Source: Mauremys mutica (lineage: Eukaryota > Chordata > Testudines > Geoemydidae). From it: 64,000 bases of DNA. Positions 46,343 through 55,525 of the stretch are shown here, piece after piece. Position numbers and translations under genes: made by a program. A model generated the notes under the pieces. That model saw only the letters and a program-made list of their open reading frames with translations, was not told the origin of the DNA and ran no database searches. Where the stretch lies: NCBI RefSeq assembly GCF_020497125.1, contig NC_059073.1, positions 21,907,225 to 21,971,224 on the forward strand, written 5' to 3'. The stretch's first letter is position 1, and each line of letters begins with the position of its first letter.

Positions 46343-46878
46343 TCGAGAGTCCCTCATCCTTCTCCTGTCTGCCTCCAGCCTTCCTTTTCTCAGCTCAGTC
46401 CCAGTTCCTTGCTGGAAGGACCCCTCAAGCAGCAGCAGCTTGCCAGCTCTGGTGATTTTATTTTGTGTGTTCTTAAATCCCCAGATCCTGGAGCCATGTG
46501 ATTGAGTCTTATTTTAAAACAGAAAAGGACAGTAAGTGTCTATTTTCTGGGACCATGAGGCTAAATTTGAAAAAATGAATCCCAAAGGCTCATAAACCAG
46601 AAGGCAACTAAAAAAGACCAAACTATCTTTAAACAATGATTGTTAAGCCAATCTCATTATTTTCTGGAAGCAGAGCCAGGATTGGTGAACATTTGGGGTT
46701 GGCATATTTTCTCTCCATATTATTGGGGCAGATATTTTATAGTCTGCTTCTCTCCCTTCCCAGCAGTCTAATGGCACCTGAACTCCATGACCCAGAATTC
46801 CATGGTTCTGGGAGAAAGCTAGGCACAGTTCAGAGCTGGGGCCTGAATTGTTCAAAGGCCCAGTTCACCCTTTGGTAG
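46343..46878. other. No gene seen
   Basis: Nothing recognised. Confidence 0.3.
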
Positions 46879-46886
46879 GCTCTGTT

Positions 46887-47578
46887 TAGGGTAACTACCT
46901 GTCCCTAATTGGGCAGGACAGTCCTGAAATGTACATTTCAAAGTCCCAGTCCTGGGCTGAATGACTCCAGGACAGCATTTGTCCTGGATTCCCTGCAGTG
47001 CCGCTCTGTGCCTGCCCAAGGCTCAGGTGCGGTGCAGCCTTTTCCTGCGGGGGGCATCTGTGGTGGGCCTTGGCACCTCTCCCCACAAGGCCCTGCCCCT
47101 GCTCCTCCTCCTCCTCTTCCACCTGATGACCCAGACAGGCCAGAAGGCAGAGGCAGGCAGTGGTAAGAACTGCCCAGGGATCCTGGACTGCTGTGGGGAG
47201 CCCCAGAATCCCAGATGCCTCCGTCTGCCCTGGATGGTACGCCCCAAGGTGTGGGGACACAGGCCGAGGGCTGCTCTTCAGCATCCCAGCTCCCCACCCA
47301 AGGCTGGTGGAGGGCCCAGGGCTCCCCACCGCCTGGGCTTTCTGGGCGGGGCTACATGTGGAAGAGGAGGGGCAGGGGTGGGGCCACAGAGCGGAGGGGG
47401 CTCTTGCGTATTTCCCATTTTTGCTAGGGTGACCAGACAGCAAGTGTGAAAAATCGGGCTGGGGGTGGGGGGTAATAGGAGCCTATATAAGAAAAAGACC
47501 CAAAAATCAGGACTGTCCCTATAAAATCAGGACACCTGGTTGCCCTCATTTTTGCATTTTGAAAAGGTGGTCACCCTA
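46887..47578. mobile_element. Non-autonomous hAT, GC-rich, with a nested MITE
   Basis: Starts TAGGGTAACTACCTG and ends AAGGTGGTCACCCTA. Flanks GCTCTGTT (46879-46886) and GCTCTGTC (47579-47586) match at 7 of 8. The interior is GC-rich and without transposase motifs. Long overlapping frames on both strands (182 and 162 codons) are composition effects. The MITE at 47425 lies inside near the right end. Confidence 0.85.
47425..47547 (-). mobile_element. hAT MITE, TAGGGTGACCAGA family, copy 3, nested
   Basis: TAGGGTGACCAGACAG...CTGGTTGCCCTC, 123 bp, flanked by identical ATTTTTGC (47417-47424 and 47548-47555). It is in the opposite orientation to copies 1 and 2. Removing it restores the right end of the surrounding hAT. 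Confidence 0.93.
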
Positions 47579-47586
47579 GCTCTGTC

Positions 47587-47978
47587 TCTTATACAGTGTA
47601 CTAAGCGCTTCACCGATATATATGAAGATGAGATCTCTGCATCTCCCAACACTGCACAGATGTTAGTGACAGTGGTAAAAGCCAGTTTCAGAAACAGTAC
47701 TGAACATTGTCCTTGACCATCCTTGTAGTTCAACTATGGTCAGCATCAGTTCAGCTGACAGTCCTTGTCAGCAACAGCATATTGTGTAAACAAACCTGTG
47801 GAAGCACTGGGTACTATGTAACCCTACGCAACTTACAGTAGTAGGCAGCATATGGTCAAAATATATCAGGCATCAGCATTCCTCTCCTGAAGTAGATCAG
47901 GCTGCTATGATGAGCACTGCACGTCCTGATCTCCCTGCACATATTGTATTGCTTTTTCAAGGAGGAAAAAAGTAAACA
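47587..47978. other. No gene seen
   Basis: Nothing recognised. Confidence 0.3.
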
Positions 47979-48064
47979 GACCAGATCCTCAGCTGGTATA
48001 AAGCAACATCCCTTCCTTGAAGCCAATGGAGATACCCCAGTGTGCACCTGCTGAAGATCTGGCC
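47979..48064. mobile_element. Mini-palindrome MITE copy 5
   Basis: ACCAGATCCTCAGCTGG mirrors CTGCTGAAGATCTGGCC. Confidence 0.75.
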
Positions 48065-49109
48065 CAATGAGATTAGTGCTGTGAGGTTATGAATCATTGT
48101 TATCACACAGCACTAAAGTTAATTGCCTGCTCCTCTCCCCCATGTGTCCCCATAGGGGCTCCGGCTCTGCTCCTGTAATGCTGCCAGCCAGGAGGGGAGA
48201 GACCCTGACTCAAGTGTAATGTGCAATTATCTTTGCATGTTTTTTCAATAGTAAATCACAGCATGGGATGTGACCCCTGCTAATTGGAAATCACATCCCA
48301 GAGGGTTTTCTACTTTGCTGCTGTTCAAATATCTCTGTTTTTATTAAATATTGATAAATGACACAAATAGGAAGAGGCAATAGATTCTTCGTCGTTAAAA
48401 CTGTAACCAGTAGTCTATTATGAGCCCAATTTTTACCTATCTTCTAAAACATTCAAAAAAGCAGCCTTTCTACTTCAACTTTAGCATGGGTGGCCGAAGC
48501 TAATGGAGAGTTCTCTGGCAAAATGTGACCAAGCAGTTTCTCATCTATGGTTGTGTGACATTTTTTAAAATGGCCTTTTGCGAATTCTTATAACCCTTCT
48601 TTGCTACTTTGTGCCTCAGAAAACCCCGAGACTGAAATGTGGTGCAAGGACAAGATCTTTGTCTAGTGCACCAGGAGGCCAGTTTTGGGGGTGGTTTTTA
48701 GACTTTTAAAATTATTCTTTACAGGCGAAATTCAGGCCTCCGCCAACGACCCACCTGAGTCCCATTGCAGTGCAGGAGTGAGTAACATATAGGTCTTGTG
48801 CTGGCCCTCTGCACAGTGGTAAATTTCACCAAATTACATCATCAGGCAATTGTCTCCTTTTCCAAGCACCTGTTGGATCATGAGATACACACCAAGGGTA
48901 TGTCTAAAGCAGGATAAGAGATGTTTCTTAATCAACAAGTTAGCAAACACATTTTAACTACTAAATTTTAAAACCCGCACGCAGATAAGACTAGTTGTAT
49001 TTTAACATGTATTAGCTGGTCAAGGTGAACCTCAGAGGGAACTTTAAGGGCTGTAAAGTAAACTTGGCAGACTGGAGAATCTAGCCCGTAGAGGATTTAA
49101 TAGGAATTA
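48065..49109. other. Single-copy sequence, conserved-element candidate
   Basis: About 1 kb without repeat signatures. 48080-48420 contains clusters such as 'gttatgaatcattgttatc', 'gctaattggaaatcacatcc' and 'tattaaatattgataaatg'. Candidate regulatory sequence only; no gene seen. Confidence 0.35.
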
Positions 49110-49223
49110 GGGCCCTGATTCAATAAAGCACTTAAGCTTGTACTTAACTTTAAGTTTGTGCTTAAATCCATCTCTACTCAGCACAAGTTAAGCTAAACTT
49201 AAGTGCTTTGTTGAACCAGGGCC
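49110..49223. mobile_element. Palindromic MITE
   Basis: 'ggccctgattcaataaagc' plus 'acttaag' at the left mirrors 'cttaagtgctttgttgaacc' plus 'agggcc' at the right: about 26-bp arms with three mismatches, and further internal symmetry (cttaacttta / taagctaaactt). Parts recur at 60540-60621 and 60842-60870. Confidence 0.7.
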
Positions 49224-49832
49224 TAAACCAAATTTCACAAGGTTTTATAGATATTACACTAAAATCTTTTAAGTTTCATAGGGAATGATCTCCCTCCTTT
49301 CCATAGGTTTGTAGAAGCTTCCTACAGAATTTGGTAGTAGGGTTCTAATCTTCAATCAAATTATATGGTATGATTAAACAAAACCTTTAACAAAGTGATC
49401 ACTTTGTGTCAAATTATATAGGACTTCCCCAGAAGGGGAATAGTTTTCTAATCTCAAACGTCAGAATTAATAATCAGCCATTGTATGAAATCTAAATTAC
49501 AATAAATTGGAGAAATGTGACATGAAAGTATCCCCATGACACATCAAAATGAGATTTTATAAACAGTGCTGCTGCCTTGTGAAAATAAGAACTGATTATG
49601 AATACAAGTGACAGTTGTCTAACCCCCATGCATTGCAATTATTACAATGGGAATGTTACATCAAAAGTAGGTAGATGCTCAGATACCACAGTGGTGGTCG
49701 TGGCATAAGAAGCTGAACAGAATACAAACGGTCCCTAGTGAACGCTAGTGTAGCAGGCTATGGTGATTCACACCATCTAGGAGCTGGACAAGAGGAGATG
49801 AGGAGAGATGGTAATTTAAGAGCCAGGGTGGG
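49224..49832. other. AT-rich sequence, no gene seen
   Basis: Nothing recognised. Confidence 0.3.
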
Positions 49833-49844
49833 GAACCACTAGGG

Positions 49845-50088
49845 CAGAGGTCCCCAACGCGGTGCCCGCGATCGCCATGGCACCCGCCGGGGCGTCTAAG
49901 TGCGCCCGCATCCTGGCCAGCGACCGAGCATCTGCCGAAATGCAGCCGACAAGCAGCAGCATCCAGAGGCATCGCCGCCAAAATGCCGCTGCTTGTCGGC
50001 GGCATTTCGGCAGATGCTCGTCCGCCGCCATGGTCCTCCGTGGCGCGTCGTCTGGCGCCCACCAGATGAAAAAGGTTGGGGACCACTG
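49845..50088. mobile_element. Non-autonomous hAT nested in the MITE
   Basis: CAGAGGTCCCCAACGC...GGTTGGGGACCACTG, 244 bp, flanked by identical CACTAGGG (49837-49844 and 50089-50096). Part of that duplication is the TAGGG tip of the host MITE, proving the order of events. The interior is GC-rich and holds a hairpin with two 38-bp arms (49925-49962 and 49983-50020) separated by 20 bases and differing at only two or three positions. Confidence 0.95.
49925..50020. repeat. 38-bp hairpin arms inside the nested hAT
   Basis: Left arm starts CGAGCATCTGCCGAAATGC; right arm is its inverted copy. GC-rich and nearly perfect. If transcribed it would form a stable stem-loop. Transcription is not shown by the sequence. 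Confidence 0.9.
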
Positions 50089-50227
50089 CACTAGGGTGAC
50101 TAGATAGCCCAATTTTAATCGAGACAGTCCCAATTTTGGGGTCTTTTTCATAGATAGGCTCCTATTACCCCCTCCAACCTCCTGTCCCGATTTTTCACAC
50201 TTGCTGTCTGGTCACCCTAGGAACCAC

Positions 50228-50467
50228 CAGCAGCCAGCCTACTGCTCATTCTAGGCAGCACAGAGGAAGTAAGTTTGGACAGCATTTCTAAGGAGGAGAG
50301 AAGGGGATTAGTGAGGCAGAAAGAGGATGCAGGCTGCTCTAAAGCTGCTGCAGTGGCAGCAGGAGAGGCCTCTGGCAGAGACGAGGGAGCAAGAGACAAA
50401 GAGGAGGAAGGTGCTGCCAGCATGGAAGGAAGAGAAACAAAATAAGATCATATATTTATTAAGCTTA
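50228..50467. other. No gene seen
   Basis: Purine-rich (aaggaggagagaagggg, gagggagcaagagacaaagag). Nothing recognised. Confidence 0.3.
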
Positions 50468-50855
50468 CTTTAAAGCAGCAATACTCAGATTGAGGTTCGC
50501 AAGTCGAAAGTTGCACTTTAAAATGTCTCCTGTGGCTTTTTTGCAGCACATAATATTAAAACTAGGGCTGTCAAGCATTTAAAAAAATTAATCACGCTGT
50601 TAAACAAGAATAGAATACCATTTATTTCAATATTCTTGGATGTTTTCTACATTTTCAAATAAATTGATTTCAATTACAACAAAGAATACAAAAGCATACA
50701 GTGCTCACTTTATTTTTATTAGAAATATTTGCACTGTAAAAAAAACAAAAAATAGAAAATTGAATTTGCAAATGTTTAATTATGTAAAAAACCCTGCATT
50801 CAAAAATAAAACAATGTAAAACTCCAGAGCCTACAAGTCCACTCAGTCCTACTTC

Positions 50856-51085
50856 TTGTTCAGCCAAATGCTCAGACAAACAAGTTTGTTTACATTTGCA
50901 GGAGATAATGCTGCCTGCTTCTTATTTATAATGTCACCTGAAAGTGAGACTAGGCATTCTCATGGTACTGTTGTAGCCAGCATCACAAGATATTTATGTG
51001 CCAAATGCCCTAAAGATTCATATGTCCCTTCATGCTTCAGCCACCATTCCACAGGACATGTATCCATGCTGATGACATGTTCTGC
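50856..51085 (-). pseudogene. hAT transposase C-terminus, left arm, broken
   Basis: The minus strand of the left arm is the inverted counterpart of the coding region at 51145-51378, with several stops and frameshifts. Recognised by nucleotide mirror symmetry: 'gacaaacaagtttgtttac' and 'aatgtcacctgaaagtgag' appear in the left arm and their complements in the right. Confidence 0.75.
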
Positions 51086-51144
51086 TCAATAATGATCCAG
51101 AGCAGTGAGGACTGATGCATGTCCATTAATGCATTATTTTTTTA

Positions 51145-51378
51145 TTGAGCGTCACCAGCATGGAAGCCTGTCCTCTGGAATTATGGCTGAAGCATGAATG
51201 GGCATACGAATGTTTATCATATCTGGCAGGTAAATACCTTGAAATGCCGGCTACAAAAGTGCCATGCAAACGCCTGTTCTCACTTTCAGGTGACATTGTA
51301 AATAATAAGCAGGCAGCATTATGTCCCATAAATGTAAACAAACTTGTTTGTCTTCACAATTGGCTGAACAAGAGGTAG
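51145..51378 (+). pseudogene. hAT transposase C-terminal dimerisation domain, right arm
   Basis: A frame open for 77 codons encodes the conserved hAT dimerisation block: 'CPLELWLKHEW', 'LAGKYLEMPATKVP', 'KRLFSLSGDIVNNKQAAL', 'VNKLVCLHNWL'. In active transposases this region packs the dimer; the usual S/C-E-R before the FS motif has K in place of E. The catalytic RNase H-like part upstream is missing, so it is a remnant and not a gene. Confidence 0.85.
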
Positions 51379-51987
51379 GACTGAGTGGACTTGTAGGCTC
51401 TAAAGTTTTACATTGGTTTGTTTGTGAGTGCAGTCATGTAACAAAAAAAAACTACATTTGTAAATTGCACTTTCACAATAAAGAGATCGCACTACAGTAC
51501 TTGTTTGAGATTAATTGAAAAATATTATTTCCTTTATCATTTTAGAGTGCAAATATTACTAATCAAAAATAATAATATAAAGTGAACACTGTACACTTTG
51601 TATTCTGTGTTGTAATTGTAATAAATATATTTGAAAATATAGAAAAACATCCAGAAATATTTAATGCATTTCACTTGGTATTCTATTGCTTAAGAGTGTG
51701 ATTAAAACTGCGATTAATCATGATTAATTTTGTTATCGTGATTAATTCTTTGGAGTTAATCACGTGAGTTAACTGCAATTAATCGACAACCCTAATTAAA
51801 ACACTGTGTGATGTAATTATTAACCAATGAGGATGCTTTTACTATGTTATTCATCAATCACAGTTGATAAAATAATACTTGGTCAGTCATTTTGCTGTGT
51901 GAATGTATTCACACACATACATATGGGTAATGTTGATAGCTAATTTGACTCCTGAACCACTGAGGTCTGAGTATCACTGCTTTAAAG

Positions 51988-52439
51988 TGTTTCCAAAAAA
52001 TGACTGCCACCACCAACTGCAGTCAAAGCGACAAGAATCAAGTATTCAGCCAAGCATTTTATTATAAGAGATTTGCCTTGTATTTGTTTCCCTATAGAAT
52101 CTGCACTTTCATCTTTGTATAGTCAAGGCTTCTGAGCATTGTATACACGGTATTTGCATTTGTGCAAGTGAACACCACCATTGCACTGCACAGAGGCTGC
52201 AGCTTTCACCAGGCCCTTTTGACCTGGTCTACCAGAAATGTGTCTGCATTTAGATAATAGCAGAACCAAAGGTGTGAACCCATCTCATATTCACCTCCCC
52301 TTTAAGCTCAGGGAGGTGAAACCTCCACCACTTCCCCCACTCACACATGCCCTCATTTCAAGAAAGTGTTACCTACAGAGCTTAGCTGAGGCTATTTAAA
52401 TGTTACTGCTATTAAATAAGAGCAATCTACGGACTTCCT
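51988..52439. other. No gene seen
   Basis: Nothing recognised. Confidence 0.3.
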
Positions 52440-52835
52440 CCACCCACATTACTAGGAGCTAAGTGGCTGAACTGGAGGAGCTAGGGGAGACAGAGGTACA
52501 CAATGAGACTTTCAGGGACACAGTAGAGCAGTCCCACCCCCAGTCTGACAGCCTCTGTGCTGCTGAAGAGGATAAAAGTCTTGGGGAAGGAGAACATCAA
52601 GTTGGTGCAGAGGGAAACAATCCCATCGTTGGGACGCTCAATCCAGATGATGTCATGGTATCCCCTTGCACTGAAGATACTCCTCCGGGGTAGGGAAACT
52701 CAGTTACTAGGACAAGACAGGCAATAATAATGGGGGATTCAATTATTAGAAATATAGATAGTTGGGCTTGGGATGACTGAGAGAACCTCACAGTAAATTG
52801 CCTGCCTGGTGCAAAGGTTGGGGCTCTCTTGAGAT

Positions 52836-52843
52836 ATCTAGAT
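52836..52843. repeat. 8-bp target duplication (left)
   Basis: ATCTAGAT, paired with ATATAGAT at 53063-53070. Confidence 0.85.
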
Positions 52844-53062
52844 CAGTGGTTCTCAAACTTTTGTACTGGTGACCCCTTTCACACAGCAAGCCTCTGAGTG
52901 CGACCCCCCTAATAAATTAAAAACACTTTTTTATATATTTAACACCATTATAATTGCTGGATGCAAAGTGGGATTTAGGGTGAAGGCTGACAGCTCGAGA
53001 CCCTCCATGTAATAACCTTGTGATCCCCTGAGGGGTCCTGACCCCCCTTTTGAGAACCCCTG
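52844..53062 (+). mobile_element. Non-autonomous hAT inside CR1 ORF1
   Basis: CAGTGGTTCTCAAACTTTTG...CCCTTTTGAGAACCCCTG, 219 bp, with the 8-bp duplication ATCTAGAT / ATATAGAT. Same terminal type as the elements at 60622 and 63258. It separates two halves of the ORF1 esterase region. Confidence 0.93.
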
Positions 53063-53539
53063 ATATAGATACACATATGTGCAGTGCTTGGGAGGAGCTG
53101 GTGGTCATGGTACATGTAGGTACCATCACATAAGGAAAGGTAATAGAGAGGCCCTGGAAGCCAAATTTAGGTAAGACATTGAAATCCAGGACCTCCATGG
53201 TAGCATTCTCTGAAATGCTTCCAGTTCTACGCTCAGGGCCAGTTAGACAGCCAGAACTGCAGGGTCTCAATGTGTGGATCAGACAATGGTGTACGAGGGA
53301 GGAATTTAGGGACGTGTGGAGCCTTTTGGGAAAGGAGGAGCCTATACAGAAAGGATGGGATCCACCTAAACCAAAACAGAACCAGAGTGCTGGCATGTAA
53401 AATTTAACAGGTTGTAGGAGTTTTTAAACTAAGGGCTCAAGGAAAGCAGGCAAGTGAGAAGCAGCACACAGTTTGGGCAGAGACATCCCTTAGGGGAGGA
53501 TTCATTAAAGGGAATACTCTACATCCTAACAAAGAGGAG

Positions 53540-53950
53540 ATGATAGAAGTACAGGTAGAAACTGAAGAGAACCAGTCAAACAAAAAAGAGTCCCATTCAA
53601 TTACATCACATGAAGATAAACAAATAAATACTGACAAATTTTATAAGTGCTTGTATACAAATGCAAGAAGTCTAAATACTAAGAAGGGTGAACTTGAGTG
53701 CCTGGTATTAAATGAGGATATTGATATAATAGACATCACAGAAATTTGGTGGAACAATGATAATCGATGGGGCACAGTAATACTAGAGTACAAAATATAT
53801 AGGAATGACAGAGTAGGTCAAGCTGGTGGAGGAGTGGCACCATATGTGAAAGAAAGCATAGAGTCAAATATAGTAAAAATCTTAAATGAATCAAACTGTC
53901 CCATAGAATCTCTGTGGATAAAAAATCCATGCTTGAATAAAAGAATATAG
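53540..53950 (+). pseudogene. CR1 ORF2 endonuclease domain remnant
   Basis: APE-type endonuclease that nicks target DNA in CR1 retrotransposition. The 136-codon frame has the 'YTNARSL' block (Asn), 'IIDITEIWWN' (catalytic Glu), and 'YRNDRVGQAGGGVAPYV'. A stop at 53950 cuts the domain before the downstream catalytic Asp/His blocks. Confidence 0.85.
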
Positions 53951-54956
53951 TAGTGGTACTACCAACCACCTGTCCAAGACAGTGATTGTGGTTGTGAAAT
54001 GTCCAGGAGATTAGAGAGGCTATAAAAATAGAAACCCCAATAATAATGGGGGATTTCAACTATTCCCTTATTGACTCGGTACATGTCACCGCAGGATGGG
54101 ATGCAGAGGTCAAATTGCTAGACACCATTAATGACTGCTTCTTGGAGCAGCTAGTCCTGGAACCCACAAGGGGAGAGGAAATCCTCGATTTAGTCCTAAG
54201 TGAAGCACCAGATCTAGTCTAAGAAGTGAATGTAGTTGAACCACTTAGCAATAGTGACAAAATGTAATTAAATTAATCATATCTGTAGGGGGGAAATACC
54301 AAAGAAACCCACCGCAGTAGCATTTAACTTCAAAAAGGGGAACTGCACAAAAATGAGGAAGCTAGTTAAACAGAAATTAAAAGGCACAGTCACAAGAGTG
54401 AAATGCCTGAAAGGTGCATGGAAACTATTTAAACAGAGGTTCAAACTAAATGTATACCCCCAAATTAAAAAAAAAAAAGCAAGAGAACAAAAAGCAGCAG
54501 TAAAGAGCCAGTTAGCGGCAAAAAGGCATCCTTTAAAAACTGGAAGTCAAATCCTACTGAGGAAAATAGAAAGGAGCATAAACTCTCGCAAGTCAAATAT
54601 AATTAGGCAGGCCAAAAAAAGAATTTGAACAACTAGAAAAAGACATAAAAACTAACAGCAAAAAAAAAAAAGACATTACATCAGAAGTGTGCCAATCAAT
54701 CAGTGGTGCCACTGGACAATTCAGGTGCTAAAGGAGCACTACGGGAAAAGCTACATTAATTCTTTGAATTGGTCATCAGTGCAGAGGATGGGAGGGAGAT
54801 TCCCAAACCTGAGCCATTCTTTCCCAGATTGAGGTGTCACTAGAAGAGGTTTTGGAACAAATTGATAAATTAAACAAATTAAACACCAGAACCAGGTGGT
54901 TTTCACCCAAAAATTCTGAGGGAACTCGAATATGAACTTGCAGAACTAACTGTGGT

Positions 54957-55510
54957 ATGGAACCGATGCTTAAATTAGCCTCTGTACCAGATGACCAGAG
55001 GATAGCTAATGTAACACCAATTTTTAAGAAAGGCTCCAGAGGTGACCCTCGCAATTACAAGCTGGTAAGCCTAAATTCAGTACCAGGCAAATTGAATGAA
55101 ACTATAGTTAAGAACAGAATTCTCAGACACATAGATGAACACAATATGCTGGAGAAGAGTCAACACAGCTTTTGTAAAAGGAAATCATGCCTCACCACTC
55201 TTAGAATTCTTTGAGGGTGTCCACAAGCATGTGGATAAGGCTGATCCAGTGGATATAGTGTACCTGGACTTTCAGAAAGCCTTTCACAAGGTTCCACGCC
55301 AAAGGCTTTTGAACAAAGTAAGCAGACATGGGATAAGAGGGAAGGTCCTTTCATGGATGAGTAACAGGTTAAAAGATAGGGACAAAAATAGGAATAAATC
55401 AGTTTTCATGGTGGAGAGAGGTAAATAGTGGGCTGCCCCAAGGATCTGTACTGGGACCCATGTTCAACATAGTCCTAAATGATCTGGAAAAAGGGGTAAA
55501 CAGTGAGGTG
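54957..55510 (+). pseudogene. CR1 ORF2 reverse transcriptase N-terminal half
   Basis: Frames 54957-55214 and 55135-55428 overlap with a frameshift. Motifs: 'VTPIFKKGSRGDPRNY', 'SQHSFCKRKSCLTTL', then 'IVYLDFQKAFHKVP' with the motif-A aspartate. 'GLPQGSVLGP' follows at about 55430-55460. The FADD box is absent because the element stops. Confidence 0.85.
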
Positions 55511-55525
55511 GCAAAATCTGAACAG

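Larger units (their letters stand above)
49840..50220 (+). mobile_element. hAT MITE, TAGGGTGACCAGA family, copy 4, split by a hAT
   Basis: TAGGG (49840-49844) is the left tip; the rest (50092-50220) runs from TAGGGTGACTAG to TCTGGTCACCCTA. The flanks share GAACCAC (49833-49839 and 50221-50227), seven bases. A second hAT with its own 8-bp duplication sits directly after the first TAGGG. Confidence 0.88.
50563..51794. mobile_element. hAT foldback of two inverted 3' ends
   Basis: 1232 bp, starting TAGGGCTGTCAAGC and ending GTCGACAACCCTA in shortened form, flanked by identical ATTAAAAC (50555-50562 and 51795-51802). Left half (50563-51090) and right half (51141-51794) are long inverted copies of the same sequence, clearly alignable but diverged, around a spacer of about 50 bp. 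Both halves are the last few hundred bases of an autonomous hAT, including the coding end of its transposase, so this is a giant inverted repeat rather than an ordinary internal-deletion MITE. Confidence 0.93.
50476..51979. mobile_element. Non-autonomous hAT hosting the foldback
   Basis: Ends CAGCAATACTCAGATTG and GGTCTGAGTATCACTG are inverted. Flanks CTTTAAAG (50468-50475 and 51980-51987) are identical 8-bp duplications. Without the inner element (50563-51794 plus one duplication) it would be about 264 bp. Confidence 0.9.
52463..53400 (+). pseudogene. CR1 ORF1 remnant with esterase-like domain
   Basis: CR1 ORF1 proteins bind nucleic acid and often carry an SGNH-hydrolase (esterase) domain. 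Seen here: an acidic N-terminal part (52463-52693); then a block I-like 'IIMGDSIIRNID' at about 52730; 'CLPGAKVGALLRY' up to the hAT; then 'VVMVHVGT' (the GTND-type block with ND replaced) and 'LKSRTSMVAFSEMLPVL', 'LNVWIRQWC' ending 'NQSAGM' at 53400. Stops at 52694 and others break it. Catalytic serine block is recognisable, but no active protein is possible. Confidence 0.75.
52440..55525 (+). mobile_element. CR1 retrotransposon with ORF1 and ORF2 5' part, 3'-truncated
   Basis: About 3.1 kb in element order: ORF1 remnants (52463-53400), endonuclease domain (53640-53940), linker (54250-54950) and reverse transcriptase motifs 1-4 (54990-55510). The sequence stops matching after the RT block 'GSVLGP', before the FADD catalytic motif, and no 3' UTR follows. 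Most CR1 copies are 5'-truncated, so loss of the 3' half needs a later deletion or rearrangement. A hAT lies at 52844. Confidence 0.85.

Noticed and set aside
46895..47443. 182-codon minus-strand frame, the longest in the window
   Set aside because: Lies wholly in a GC-rich non-autonomous hAT with an equally long frame (162 codons) on the other strand, and crosses into the nested MITE. No domain.
29383..48064. Mini-palindromes as a CRISPR-like or regulated hairpin array
   Set aside because: Spacing is irregular over kilobases and the copies are scattered, as for a mobile element.
49745..50151. 113- and 111-codon minus-strand frames
   Set aside because: Shadows of the GC-rich nested hAT and its hairpin.
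51126..51341. 71-codon minus-strand frame
   Set aside because: Shadow of the hAT dimerisation-domain frame on the plus strand.
53736..54059. 107-codon minus-strand frame
   Set aside because: Antisense of the CR1 endonuclease region.
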